64,000 bases of DNA from Sphingomonas sp. M1-B02. Its GTDB lineage: Bacteria > Pseudomonadota > Alphaproteobacteria > Sphingomonadales > Sphingomonadaceae. The position numbers were made by a program, and so were the translations under genes. This document shows positions 8,753 through 19,280 of this stretch, piece after piece; within the stretch, counting starts at the first letter, position 1, and every line of letters starts with the position of its first letter. Where the stretch lies: the NCBI RefSeq assembly GCF_026167525.1, contig NZ_CP110679.1, forward strand, positions 3,397,501 through 3,461,500. The letters run 5' to 3'. The notes under the pieces were generated by a model that saw only the letters and a program-made list of their open reading frames with translations, was not told the DNA's origin and did not search any database.

Positions 8753-9712
8753 GTGGCGCATGCCCAGGAACAGTGGGACGCAGTGGTGGACCCCCGCACC
8801 GACACGCTGGGGAGGGCGCTCGAACGCGCCGCGGCGGCGGGCGGCAGGCCCTATCGCATCCTGATCCGCGAAGGCGTGCTGGTCGAAAAGCTGACGATCG
8901 TGGTGCCCAACCTGGCGATCGTCGGCAGCGGGCCGAAGACGGTGCTGAGTTTCGGCACCTACGCGGGAATGCGCCACCCCGACGGCAAGAATTGGGGCAC
9001 CGGCCGCACCGCGACGCTGCGCATCGAGGCCCCCGGCACGACGCTGCGCAATCTGACGATCCGCAACAGCTTCGACTATGTCGGCGCCAAGCGCGACGGT
9101 GACGGCAATGGCGCGCAGGCGGTGGCACTGCTGATCGGGCGCGATGCGGATCGCACGATAGTGGAGGACTGCCGGCTCGAAGGCTATCAGGACACGCTCT
9201 ACGTTCAGGGCCGCTCGCGGATCGCGAACTGCAAGATCCTTGGTGGGGTCGACTTCATCTTCGGCGGCGCCGCGGCCTGGTTCGACGCTTGCGAGATCGT
9301 GACGCGCGCGGTGCCCAACGCGCCCAATCACGGCTACCTCACCGCGCCGAGCACCCCCGCCGCCCAACCTTTCGGCTTCGTCTTTTCGCAATGTCGCCTG
9401 ACCCGCGAACCCGGCGTCCCCGCGCGCTCGACCTGGCTGGGACGGCCGTGGCGGGCAGGGGGCAATATGGCGCTTACGGGCCAGTCGGTCTTCCTCGATT
9501 GCTGGATGGACGCCCATATCAAGCGCGAGGGCTGGACCTGGATGGGCTATAAGGGCCCCGACGGCGAGCAGCGCCGCCTCACCCCGCAGGAAGCGCGGCT
9601 GTTCGAATTTGGCAGCCGCGGACCGGGGGCGGGGCCAGCATCGCCGACTCGGCGGATATTGGATGCGGCGGCGGCGCGCGCATTCACGTGGAAGAATGTG
9701 CTCGGCGAATGA
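8753..9712 (+). CDS. Pectinesterase (CE8 family), start unclear
   Basis: Pectin methylesterase with right-handed beta-helix fold. Catalytic pair visible: D147 in GYQDTLYVQG and D167 in GGVDFIFGGA, with R231 in WLGRPW; numbering is from GTG 8753. It would de-esterify pectin outside the cytoplasm. A signal peptide (LPRRGFLAGALALPIVAHAQ) is readable in the same frame directly upstream, from about 8708, but no ATG, GTG or TTG exists between it and the in-frame stop at 8675. So either a CTG or other rare start is used, or a start has been lost by a small change. GTG 8753 would leave the protein without an export signal. No other pectin genes are nearby. Confidence 0.82.
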   Translation: MAHAQEQWDAVVDPRTDTLGRALERAAAAGGRPYRILIREGVLVEKLTIVVPNLAIVGSGPKTVLSFGTYAGMRHPDGKNWGTGRTATLRIEAPGTTLRNLTIRNSFDYVGAKRDGDGNGAQAVALLIGRDADRTIVEDCRLEGYQDTLYVQGRSRIANCKILGGVDFIFGGAAAWFDACEIVTRAVPNAPNHGYLTAPSTPAAQPFGFVFSQCRLTREPGVPARSTWLGRPWRAGGNMALTGQSVFLDCWMDAHIKREGWTWMGYKGPDGEQRRLTPQEARLFEFGSRGPGAGPASPTRRILDAAAARAFTWKNVLGE

Positions 9713-9815
9713 TATGTCGCACGCCGGAACCGCTCCGTCGCTCGGGCTTCCTTTAGGCACTTCATATCCCAGCGCTGCGGTGTAGATTGCGACTCGCAAG
9801 CTTCGGAGAATCGCC

Positions 9816-10436
9816 ATGGGTCTCGGTGCGCTGTCTCTTCCACACGGCCTTTCGCTGGTGACGATCGCCGATGCCCCGCCCGCCGCCTGGTCGGGCCTTT
9901 TCAAGCCGCGCTCCCGCCTGCACATTCCCTATGCCGCACGGACCAAGGCCGAGCGGAACCTGCTCGGCGCCCGGCTCGACGCCGCGGTGACGCTGGCGGA
10001 CGACGCGGTGCTGCTCGTGGCGCATGGTGCGAGTTGCTTCGCGACGGCCTGGTGGGCGCGACTGTCGCCCAAAACCTATGTCTCGCGGGTGGCCGGCGCC
10101 CTCTTCTTCCAGCCAGTCGAGGAAAAGGGTGGGGTCGAGGGGCTGCTTGATACCTTCGCGTCGCCACGCACCGCATTGCCATTCCCATCGATCGTGCTGG
10201 GCGCGGACAGCGCGCAGGGGGAGATATCGGTGCAGATCCGGACGCTTGCCGCGGGGTGGGGCAGCGCCGTTGTCGAACGCGGCGAGGCAAGCCCGCTGCG
10301 ACGGACCCGGCTGGCGATCGAGCGCTTTACCGCCGCGGTCGTCGAGCGCGATGTCCAGGTTGCGCACCGGCTGATAGGCGCGGGATCGAGCGCATCGCGT
10401 CCGACGCTCTTGAGGCGCCGGGCCGATCCGGGTTAG
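9816..10436 (+). CDS. Alpha/beta hydrolase of RBBP9/YdeN type (tentative)
   Basis: 206 residues. The pattern DDAVLLVAHGASCFATAWWA looks like the nucleophile elbow of small serine hydrolases of the YdeN/RBBP9 group, though the usual G-x-S-x-G is replaced by HGASC, and ALPFPSIVLGADSAQGE matches the strand before the acid residue. I am not sure the enzyme is active. ATG 9816 follows about 100 bases of non-coding sequence after the pectinesterase. The next gene starts 32 bases after the stop. Confidence 0.6.
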   Translation: MGLGALSLPHGLSLVTIADAPPAAWSGLFKPRSRLHIPYAARTKAERNLLGARLDAAVTLADDAVLLVAHGASCFATAWWARLSPKTYVSRVAGALFFQPVEEKGGVEGLLDTFASPRTALPFPSIVLGADSAQGEISVQIRTLAAGWGSAVVERGEASPLRRTRLAIERFTAAVVERDVQVAHRLIGAGSSASRPTLLRRRADPG

Positions 10437-10467
10437 GGTGCGCGCGGGGGCGCTGCTGGAGAAACCT

Positions 10468-10821
10468 ATGGCTCGCATCACCACATTCGCCGCCGCCGCG
10501 ATTGCCCTCACGGTCCCAGTCGCTGCGCTCGCGCATCATGGCTGGAGCGCCTATGACGAAAGCAAGCCGATCACCGTCACCGGATCGCTGACCAGCGTCA
10601 GCTGGGGCAACCCGCACGGCAGCGCCAAGATGCGCTGGCAGGGCAAGGAATGGGATGTCGTATTGGCCCCGGTTTCGCGGATGGAGGCGCGCGGTCTCAC
10701 GGCGGCGATGATCGACAAGGGTCAGCCGATCACGCTGACGGGCTATGCCCGAAAGGACGGCAGCGCCGAAATGCGGATCGAGCGCGTGAAGGCCGGCGAC
10801 AAGATCGTCGAACTGCGCTGA
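10468..10821 (+). CDS. DUF6152-like exported protein
   Basis: 117 residues with a clear signal peptide (MARITTFAAAAIALTVPVAA, cleavage probably at ALA-HH). The mature part begins HHGWSAYDESKPITVTG and contains WGNPHGSAKMRWQGKEWDV, which I recognise as the DUF6152 pattern of small periplasmic proteins; function unknown. ATG 10468 has GGAG about 7 bases upstream. It is followed 3 bases later by a DUF6644-type membrane gene, a pairing that suggests a shared envelope role. Confidence 0.72.
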   Translation: MARITTFAAAAIALTVPVAALAHHGWSAYDESKPITVTGSLTSVSWGNPHGSAKMRWQGKEWDVVLAPVSRMEARGLTAAMIDKGQPITLTGYARKDGSAEMRIERVKAGDKIVELR

Positions 10822-10824
10822 GGC

Positions 10825-11295
10825 GTGGAGGCCGCGCTGCTCGGGCTGGCGGGCCGGCTCGACTCGACCGGGCTGAATGCGTGGGCCAGCGGAAGCGCCT
10901 GGGCCTATCCGCTCGCTAATTCCATTCACCTGTTGGGGCTGGTGATGCTGGTGGGCGGGATCGCCGTGGTCGATCTGCGGCTGGCGGGGCTGTGGACGCG
11001 ACTGCCCGCCAGAGAACTCTCGCGCGCGCTGACGCCGGTGGCGATCGCAGGGCTCGCGATTCTGGTTGCGAGCGGCACGATCCTATTTGCCGCCGACGCG
11101 ACTGCGCTGGCAAGTTCGGCGACCTTTCACCGCAAGCTCGTGCTGATCGGCTTGGCGCTCGCCAACGCGGCGCTGTTCCGCTGGCTATGGAAGCGGGGCG
11201 CGATGCCGGCGGCGCTGGTGCGGGCGCTTGCTGTATCGTCGCTGCTGCTTTGGCTTGCAGTGGGCACGCTCGGGCGGCTGATCGCCTATAGCTGA
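10825..11295 (+). CDS. DUF6644-like membrane protein
   Basis: 156 residues with four hydrophobic segments (for example LLGLVMLVGGIAVVDLRLAG and ALTPVAIAGLAILVASGTIL). Histidines lie in SIHLLGL and SATFHRKLVLIGL; similar proteins have been suspected of binding haem, but that is only inference here. It starts with GTG 3 bases after the upstream exported protein gene, so the two form an operon. It converges with the PilZ gene. Confidence 0.68.
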   Translation: MEAALLGLAGRLDSTGLNAWASGSAWAYPLANSIHLLGLVMLVGGIAVVDLRLAGLWTRLPARELSRALTPVAIAGLAILVASGTILFAADATALASSATFHRKLVLIGLALANAALFRWLWKRGAMPAALVRALAVSSLLLWLAVGTLGRLIAYS

Positions 11296-11302
11296 AGGCG
11301 GA

Positions 11303-11635
11303 TCAGCAGATGACCAGGGTGAGCGCCCGCATCATGCTGCGCGCGATCGGGGCGTCGAAGCGGCAGCCGATATGGGTGCCGTCGCTCCACACCACCGTTG
11401 CGGCGACGGGCAGATCGCTGCGGAAGCTGAGCCAGAGCCGCTCGCCGGCCGGGTGGACCGAGGTGCAGGCAAGGCGGCAGCCATAAATGGAAAGATCGCG
11501 CAGCGTCGCCTCGACGGGGGGATCGTCCTTCCGGCGGACAGTAGCGCGGGTGACGAGGATGCGATGCCGCACGTCGCGGCGCTGATCGACCGATGCGGGC
11601 GCGACGCTGCGGAACTGCGAAAGTCTTGTCGCCAT
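11303..11635 (-). CDS. PilZ domain protein
   Basis: 110 residues, essentially one PilZ domain. The c-di-GMP-binding arginines are in QRRDVRHRI (RxxxR) and the second block reads LRDLSIYGCRLAC, with HIGCRFDAPI later. It would bind cyclic di-GMP and act on motility or surface polysaccharide through a partner; no partner is adjacent. Converges with the DUF6644-like gene and lies about 50 bases downstream of glpD in the same orientation. Confidence 0.85.
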   Translation of the reverse strand: MATRLSQFRSVAPASVDQRRDVRHRILVTRATVRRKDDPPVEATLRDLSIYGCRLACTSVHPAGERLWLSFRSDLPVAATVVWSDGTHIGCRFDAPIARSMMRALTLVIC

Positions 11636-11688
11636 GCTCGTCCTGCCCTCCCAGCGGCGACGCTAGTGCAGCACATCTCAACAAGTTC

Positions 11689-13146
11689 TTAAGCAAAGCT
11701 GGCGGACCACCATTCGCCAAACCGGGCTCGCTCTGCCTCGGACAGATGGAGCGCCAGTTTCGAGCGGCGGAGCAGGACGTCTTCGGGGGTCCGTGCCCAC
11801 TCGCGAGCCTGCATCCAGCGCGCCTCTACTTCGGTGAGACCGCCACCGAAGGCGGTGCCCATCGCCGCCTCGTCGGCAATGCCTTCCAGCATCTCGGGCA
11901 GGAGCGCCCCATAGGCATGCGCCATCCGGCGCGCGCGCTGCGGGCCGAGGAAGGGCCAGCGCGCGGTAACCTGGGCAAGATGGCGCTCGAAGCCGGCGAT
12001 GGCGCCCCCGGGGAAGACGCGGGCACGGGTCCTGGGGGCGGGGTCGATGCCCAGGGCCGGGCCGATTCTCTCGATCGCTTCTTCCGCCAGCGCGCGGGCG
12101 GTGGTGATCTTGCCGCCGAAGACCGAGAGCAACGGTGGGCCGTCGCTATCGAGTTCGAGCACATAGTCGCGGGTGACCGCCTGCGCCTTGGCCGCGCCGT
12201 CGTCATGGAGCGGTCGGACTCCGGACCAGTTCCAGACGACGTCGCTGGGGGCGATCTGCTTCGTGAAATAGCGGTTCACCGCAGCGCAGAGATAGTCGGT
12301 CTCCTCGGGGGAGCAGATCGCATCCTCGGGACGGTCCACGGGAATGTCGGTCGTGCCGACCTCGGTGAAGGCGCTCTCGTAGGGGATGGCGAAGACGATG
12401 CGCTTGTCGGGCTGCTGGAGGATATAGGCATGGTCGCCGTCGAACAGGCGGGGGACGACAATGTGGCTCCCCTTGACCAGGCGAACGCGCGATTCGCTGG
12501 CGACGCCGAGGTCTTCGAGCAAGGCGCGAACCCAGGGGCCGGCGGCGTTGACGATGCCGCGCGCCCGAATCTCGCGGCCGTCGGACAGCGTCGCGCGCCA
12601 ATGCCCGCCTTGTCGCCGGGCGGAGACCAAGGCGGTGCGCGTGGCGATCTCGGCGCCCTGCGCGGCCGCGTCCTGCGCGTTGGCGAGGGTGAGGCGGGCA
12701 TCGTCGACCCAGGCGTCCGAATAGACGAAGCCGCGATGATCGCCGGCGAGCGGATCGGTGAAGGCCCGATCGTCGGCATGCAGCCCGCGCGATCGTGGGA
12801 GCGAGGATCTGCCGGCGAGCAGATCGTAAAGATAGAGGCCGATGCGCACCATCCACCACGGCCGCACGGCATGGGCATGGGGAAGCACGAAGGTCATCGG
12901 CCGGACCAGGTGCGGGGCGGCGGCGAGGAGGCGCTCGCGCTCGTGCAGCGCTTCGCGGACCAGGCGGAACTCATAGGTTTCGAGATAGCGCAGGCCGCCA
13001 TGGATGAGCTTCGTCGAGGCCGAGGAGGTGTGGCCGGCGATATCGTCCTTCTCGACCAGCAGCGTGGTGAGGCGATTCAGCGAGGCCTCGCGGGCGATCG
13101 CGCAGCCGTTGATCCCGCCGCCGACGATGAGGAGATCGTAGCTCAC
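11689..13146 (-). CDS. glpD: Glycerol-3-phosphate dehydrogenase, FAD-dependent
   Basis: 485 residues, the normal length for the aerobic enzyme that oxidises glycerol-3-phosphate to dihydroxyacetone phosphate and passes electrons to quinone at the inner membrane. FAD-binding motif LLIVGGGINGCAIAREA at the N-terminus, then STKLIHGGLRYLE, RGIVNAAGPW and LLSVFGGKITTARALAEEA. It starts with GTG at 13146. No glpK or glpF is adjacent. Divergent from rnr with about 54 bases between starts. Confidence 0.95.
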   Translation of the reverse strand: MSYDLLIVGGGINGCAIAREASLNRLTTLLVEKDDIAGHTSSASTKLIHGGLRYLETYEFRLVREALHERERLLAAAPHLVRPMTFVLPHAHAVRPWWMVRIGLYLYDLLAGRSSLPRSRGLHADDRAFTDPLAGDHRGFVYSDAWVDDARLTLANAQDAAAQGAEIATRTALVSARRQGGHWRATLSDGREIRARGIVNAAGPWVRALLEDLGVASESRVRLVKGSHIVVPRLFDGDHAYILQQPDKRIVFAIPYESAFTEVGTTDIPVDRPEDAICSPEETDYLCAAVNRYFTKQIAPSDVVWNWSGVRPLHDDGAAKAQAVTRDYVLELDSDGPPLLSVFGGKITTARALAEEAIERIGPALGIDPAPRTRARVFPGGAIAGFERHLAQVTARWPFLGPQRARRMAHAYGALLPEMLEGIADEAAMGTAFGGGLTEVEARWMQAREWARTPEDVLLRRSKLALHLSEAERARFGEWWSASFA

Positions 13147-13200
13147 CGCGCCACGCTAGGCATTTGGAGAAGCGGGCACGAGTCCCTATCTTGAAGCCCG

Positions 13201-15471
13201 ATGACAAAGCCCAAGCAACGCGCAGGGCTGCCGACGCGGCAGCAGATCCTCGATTTCATTTCCAGCTCGGACACGCCCGCCGGCAAGCGCGAGATCGGCA
13301 AGGCGTTCGGGCTGCACGCGCAGGACAAGATCGCGCTCAAGCAATTGCTCAAGGACATGGGCGACGAGGGGCTGATCGACAGTGCTCCGGGCCGCGCCTT
13401 CCACAAGATGGGCGGGCTGCCCAAGGTGACCGTGCTGCGGATCGCCGATGTCGCCGACGGCACCGTCTGGGCGGTGCCCGAGCGCTGGGAGGCGGAGGGC
13501 ATTCCCCAGCCGCGATTGCGGGTGCGCGAGCGGGGCAAGCGCGGGGCGCTGGGCGTCGGCGACCGGATCCTGGCGCGCACCGAAGAGGCCGGAAACGGTT
13601 GGATCGCGCATCCGATGAAGAAGCTCGAGGGCGGCGAGGAGCAGATGCTCGGCGTCGTCCATGAAGAAGGCGGGCGGCTCTATCTGCAGGGCATCGACAA
13701 GAAGGACCGGACCAGCCTGCCGATTTCCGAGCGCAACGGCGCAGAGCCAGGCGATCTGGTGCTGGCCAACAAGGCGGGGCGCCCGCCGCGGCTGTTCGCG
13801 CATGTCACCGAGCGGCTGGGCGACCCCTTCCAGCCGCGCAGCTTCTCGCTGATCGCGATCCACAAGCATGGCATTCCCAACGTCTTCTCGGACGAGTTGC
13901 TCGAGGAGGCGGAGCGGGTCTCGAAGCAGGATCTGGGCAAGCGCGAGGATCTGCGGCATCTGCCCATCGTCGCGATCGATCCCGCCGACGCGCGCGATCA
14001 TGACGATGCGGTGTGGGCGACGCCCGACGACGATCCGAACAATGAAGGCGGCTGGAAGGCCGTGGTCGCGATTGCCGACGTCAGTTTCTATGTCCGGCCC
14101 GGCTCGCAGCTCGACAAGGAAGCGCGCAAGCGGGGCAATTCGGTCTATTTCCCCGATCGCGTCGTGCCGATGCTGCCCGAGATACTGTCGGCCGAAGTCT
14201 GTTCGCTGAAGGAAGGCGAGGATCGCGCGGCCTTGGTCTGCCACCTCCAGGTGTCAAAGGCGGGCGAGCTCAAGAGTTGGCGCTTCACCCGCGCGGTGGT
14301 GAGTATCGCCGCCAACATCGCTTATGACGATGCGCAGACGATCATCGATGGGCCCGAGAGCGAGCGGGCGTTGCTCGACGAGCGGCTGACGCTGGGCACC
14401 GAGCGGCGCGCGGCGATCGAAGCGGCGCTCAAGCCGCTGTGGGATTGCTGGGGGGCGTTGTTCAAGGCGCGCGAGAAGCGCGAGCCTCTCGACCTCGACC
14501 TCCCCGAGCGGCGGATCGTGCTCGACGAGCAGGGTCGGATCATGTCGGTCGCCCCGCGCGAGCGGCTCGATGCGCATAAATTGATCGAGGATTATATGAT
14601 CGCGGCCAATGTCGCCGCGGCCAAGGCGCTGGAATATAAGAAGGCGCCGGTGATGTACCGCGTCCATGAGCCGCCCGCGCGCGAGAAGCTTGTCGCGCTC
14701 AAGGAATATCTCAAGACCTTCGAGGTCGAGTTCGCGCTGGGGCAGGTGATCAAGCCTGCGACGTTCAACCGCATCCTCGAGAAGGTCGGCGATGCCGATT
14801 TCCGCGCCGAAGTGATGCAGCAGGTGCTGCGCTCGCAGACCCAGGCCTATTACGGGCCGGAGAATGCCGGCCATTTCGGGCTGTCGCTGGGCAGCTATGG
14901 CCACTTCACCTCGCCGATCCGCCGCTATGCCGATCTGATCGTCCATCGCTCGCTGGTGCGGGCCTATGATCTTGGGCCCGGCGGGCTTAGCGCTGAGGAG
15001 GCGGTCAGCATGGACCGGATCGGCGAGAGCATCAGCCAGCTCGAGCGCCGCGCGATGGAGGCGGAGCGCGAGACGGTGGATCGCTATGTCGCCGCCTATC
15101 TCTCGGCGCATGTCGGCGAGGTGATGGATGCGCGGATCACGGGCGTGCAGAATTTCGGCTTCTTCGCGACGATCGAGGGGATTGGCGGCGACGGGCTGGT
15201 GCCGGTGCGCGATCTGGGCACCGAATATTTCCGCTACGACGAGGCCAGCCAGCGGTTGGTGGGCGAACATAGCGGCGAGTTTTTCGCGATGGGGCAGCGG
15301 CTCAAGCTACGGCTCGCGGATGCGAACCCCGTCTCGGGCGCGTTGCGCTTCGAGCTTCCGGACGGGAAGGGGAGCGCCGGCGGTCGCGAGGAGCGCGGCG
15401 GCGGCGCGAAGCGGGTGATCAAGCATCGCGGGCGGCCCGCGAATATCCGCCACCAGGGGCGCAAGCGATAG
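13201..15471 (+). CDS. rnr: Ribonuclease R
   Basis: 3'-5' exoribonuclease of the RNB family, 756 residues. Order: N-terminal helix-turn-helix (about 10-75), cold-shock domains, RNB domain with the metal-binding aspartates in IDPADARDHDDAVW (D260, D263, D266, D268, D269), then an S1 domain (VMDARITGVQNFGFFATIEG) and a basic tail. RNase R degrades structured RNA and acts in rRNA and tRNA quality control. Followed 60 bases later by a small membrane-anchored gene. Confidence 0.95.
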   Translation: MTKPKQRAGLPTRQQILDFISSSDTPAGKREIGKAFGLHAQDKIALKQLLKDMGDEGLIDSAPGRAFHKMGGLPKVTVLRIADVADGTVWAVPERWEAEGIPQPRLRVRERGKRGALGVGDRILARTEEAGNGWIAHPMKKLEGGEEQMLGVVHEEGGRLYLQGIDKKDRTSLPISERNGAEPGDLVLANKAGRPPRLFAHVTERLGDPFQPRSFSLIAIHKHGIPNVFSDELLEEAERVSKQDLGKREDLRHLPIVAIDPADARDHDDAVWATPDDDPNNEGGWKAVVAIADVSFYVRPGSQLDKEARKRGNSVYFPDRVVPMLPEILSAEVCSLKEGEDRAALVCHLQVSKAGELKSWRFTRAVVSIAANIAYDDAQTIIDGPESERALLDERLTLGTERRAAIEAALKPLWDCWGALFKAREKREPLDLDLPERRIVLDEQGRIMSVAPRERLDAHKLIEDYMIAANVAAAKALEYKKAPVMYRVHEPPAREKLVALKEYLKTFEVEFALGQVIKPATFNRILEKVGDADFRAEVMQQVLRSQTQAYYGPENAGHFGLSLGSYGHFTSPIRRYADLIVHRSLVRAYDLGPGGLSAEEAVSMDRIGESISQLERRAMEAERETVDRYVAAYLSAHVGEVMDARITGVQNFGFFATIEGIGGDGLVPVRDLGTEYFRYDEASQRLVGEHSGEFFAMGQRLKLRLADANPVSGALRFELPDGKGSAGGREERGGGAKRVIKHRGRPANIRHQGRKR

Positions 15472-15531
15472 GCGATTGAGCGGCTCCGACTTTCGTGCCA
15501 GCTTCGGCGCGTGACGATCGGGAGGTGGTTC

Positions 15532-15852
15532 ATGCTTGCAGCGTCACCGGCACCTACAATCGCAGCGATGATCGTCCGCGCGCGGCGCAAGATCGTCGGG
15601 CATTTCTTCGTGCATCACGCGATCAGCGCCGAGGATGCGGTGGCCTATGTGCCGCAGCGGCGGATCATCCAGCATCAGTTCGATCGGATGCGCCGCGGCG
15701 GCGTGATCCGCGAGGCGTCGCCGGGGCGCTACTGGATCGACCTGGCGGCGTATCAGAGCGAGCTGGACCAGCGGCGGCGGGTGTTGGTGCCGATCGTGAT
15801 CCTGACCTGCCTGGTGATCGCCGGGGCGATCCTGTTCGCATATCGCACATAG
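15532..15852 (+). CDS. Small hypothetical protein with C-terminal membrane anchor
   Basis: 106 residues; not recognised. The first 75 residues look like a compact winged-helix-like fold (ISAEDAVAYVPQRRIIQHQF then GVIREASPGRYWID), which often reads a short DNA or protein target, and the end is one membrane span (VLVPIVILTCLVIAGAILFA) with a short tail. ATG 15532 is chosen because GGAGG lies 6 bases upstream. The gene sits after rnr in the same direction and before an AT-rich gap. Confidence 0.6.
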   Translation: MLAASPAPTIAAMIVRARRKIVGHFFVHHAISAEDAVAYVPQRRIIQHQFDRMRRGGVIREASPGRYWIDLAAYQSELDQRRRVLVPIVILTCLVIAGAILFAYRT

Positions 15853-16067
15853 GCGAAAGTCACAGAAAGTCGCACCAACGCACGTTTTTGCGAACAGAAA
15901 TATTCAATTAAATCAATATCTTAGCAATTTTCGGCCGTGACTCTTGGCCTTGTCAAAGAGCGCGCTCGCGGGCCCCCGGGGCTCGCGACCGAAGCGGATG
16001 CAAGCAGACGGAATCCTACATTGCAAGCAAATGGTGCCGGGATGTTCCTGGCGGAAGGCGGGGCGCC
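15853..16067. other. AT-rich intergenic gap
   Basis: No gene seen. Bases 15890-15935 are the most AT-rich stretch of this part of the window (ATATTCAATTAAATCAATAT), followed by a GC hairpin near 15965-15990 (GCGGGCCCCCGGGGCTCGC). Both flanking genes end here (convergent), so the AT stretch may mark transcript ends rather than a promoter. Confidence 0.4.
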
Positions 16068-17234
16068 TCAGTCGATCGTGAAGGTCACCCCGGCCTTTGC
16101 CTCCAGCCGCTGCACCAGCGCCTCGGGCATCAGCGCCCCCGCGGTCCAGATGCCGCCCGCGCCCGCGACATCGTCGATCAGGCACAGCGCGCTTTCGGCG
16201 ATCATCTTGCTGGTCGAGCCATAGCCCGGATCCTTGTCGCCCTTGACCGTCGCGCTGATGCGCTCGCCGGAGGGCATCTCGGCGATGAAGGCGATGTCGT
16301 AAAATCCGGTCTCGCGCTCCTCCCTGCTCGGGCCTTCGCCGGGGGCGGGGCCCTTGTCCGCGGTCATCGGATTGAGCTTGGCGATCGCTTCGGCAGCCGC
16401 CTTGCCGATGTCGCCCAGGCCCGGCGCAATCATCATCTCGTCATATTGGAAGTCCGCGCCATAGGGGTGGCCGGCCAGGAAATTGGTGCGGTGGATATTC
16501 TTGGTGTTGATCACCGCCATCATGAAGGGCGCGACCCAGCCGCCGACTGCCTCGTCATGGTGCGGGACCATGCCATTGGGCTGGTGCGGACCCTGGAAGC
16601 CGGGGGTGAGGCCGAACGGGTCGATCATGATCTTGAGGATCGAGGGATCCTTGGCAGCCGCCGCCATCGTCGCCTTGCCGCTGGCGAAGGTGCCGCCCGA
16701 GAAGGTGCCCTTCATCGCGCGGATGCGGCCCTTCACCCGCGGCGCGGGCTTGCCGAAGCGCTTGATCGCCTCCTGCTGCACGGTCCAGACGCCGAGATCG
16801 AAGGGGATCGAGTCGAAGCCGCACGAAAAGACGATCCGCGCGCCCGATCGTTTGGCGGTGGGCTCATATTTGTCGATCATCCGCCGCATCCAGTTGGGCT
16901 CGCCGCACAGATCGACATAGGCCGTGCCGGTATCGGCGCAGGCGGCGAGCAGCTCCTCGCCATAGAGCTGGTAGGGACCGACGGTGGTGATCACCACCTG
17001 CGCGCGGCCGACCATCGCGCGCAGGCTGGCGGGATCGTCGGCATTGGCGGTGAGGAGCGGAGTCGCCGCCGGGGCGCCGATCTCGTCGCGCACCTCTTGC
17101 AGCTTGCTGAGCGAGCGGCCGGCCATCGCCCATTTGCGTTGCGGATAGTGAAGCGCGAGATATTCGGCGACGAGCCGGCCCGTGAAGCCGGTGGCACCAT
17201 AGACGATGATGTCGAATTCGCGGATGTCGGCCAT
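16068..17234 (-). CDS. Saccharopine dehydrogenase-like NAD(P)-binding oxidoreductase
   Basis: 388 residues. Rossmann motif at the N-terminus: FDIIVYGATGFTGRLVAEYL, then VITTVGPYQLYGEELLAACA and YVDLCGEPNWMRRMID, the pattern of the saccharopine dehydrogenase/trans-acting enoyl reductase family. Members are annotated as enoyl reductases for lipid synthesis or as unknown oxidoreductases; the substrate cannot be read here. ATG 17234 begins the conserved protein; the open frame upstream is repeat sequence. An ABC exporter gene lies upstream in the same direction, with the repeat between. Confidence 0.85.
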   Translation of the reverse strand: MADIREFDIIVYGATGFTGRLVAEYLALHYPQRKWAMAGRSLSKLQEVRDEIGAPAATPLLTANADDPASLRAMVGRAQVVITTVGPYQLYGEELLAACADTGTAYVDLCGEPNWMRRMIDKYEPTAKRSGARIVFSCGFDSIPFDLGVWTVQQEAIKRFGKPAPRVKGRIRAMKGTFSGGTFASGKATMAAAAKDPSILKIMIDPFGLTPGFQGPHQPNGMVPHHDEAVGGWVAPFMMAVINTKNIHRTNFLAGHPYGADFQYDEMMIAPGLGDIGKAAAEAIAKLNPMTADKGPAPGEGPSREERETGFYDIAFIAEMPSGERISATVKGDKDPGYGSTSKMIAESALCLIDDVAGAGGIWTAGALMPEALVQRLEAKAGVTFTID

Positions 17235-17240
17235 TTTCAG

Positions 17241-17348
17241 CTCCCCTCCCGCTTGCGGGAGGGCTGGGGGAGGGCCTGTCCACGCGCGGTGTGTTGTGTG
17301 GAGAGAGACATGCCCTCCCCCGACCCCTCCCGCAAGCGGGCGGGGAGA
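17241..17348. repeat. Palindromic repeat, family A, upstream of the saccharopine-dehydrogenase-like gene
   Basis: Same family as 1711-1816: left arm CTCCCCTCCCGCTTGCGGGA followed by GGGCTGGGGGAGGG, right arm CCCTCCCCCGACCCCTCCCG followed by CAAGCGGG, separated by a unique 35-base middle. The last arm has a GCGGGCGGGG change that breaks perfect symmetry. It fills the space between two minus-strand genes and would be copied into their shared RNA. Confidence 0.88.
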
Positions 17349-17352
17349 AGAA

Positions 17353-19134
<1,782 letters not shown>

Positions 19135-19155
19135 TGCGGGGAACTAGCCGCATTG

Positions 19156-19232
19156 TTGCGCAAGGGGAACCACCTGCCGACCTGTGGGATTTATCCGACA
19201 ACGTTGCACCGCAACAGGTGCTGGTTATATAT
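19156..19232 (+). promoter_or_regulatory. Promoter and operator-like palindromes upstream of phaZ
   Basis: Two palindromes of one type lie between the ABC exporter and phaZ: TTGCGCAA at 19156-19163 and GTTGC-ACC-GCAAC at 19203-19215. The second covers a possible -35 (TTGCAC, 19204-19209), with a possible -10 TATATA (19226-19231) 16 bases on. TGC-N3-GCA matches the form of sites described for the PHB repressor PhaR in alphaproteobacteria, and the target gene is a PHB depolymerase, so a PhaR operator is a reasonable inference. Confidence 0.5.
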
Positions 19233-19280
19233 GGGTATGGATCGCCGCCGTTCGCAACGGGGGACGGTGGAAGGAATTGG

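Noticed and set aside
11593..13194. A 533-codon plus-strand frame across glpD and the PilZ gene
   Set aside because: Mirror of the glpD codons; composition is biased and no motif is visible.
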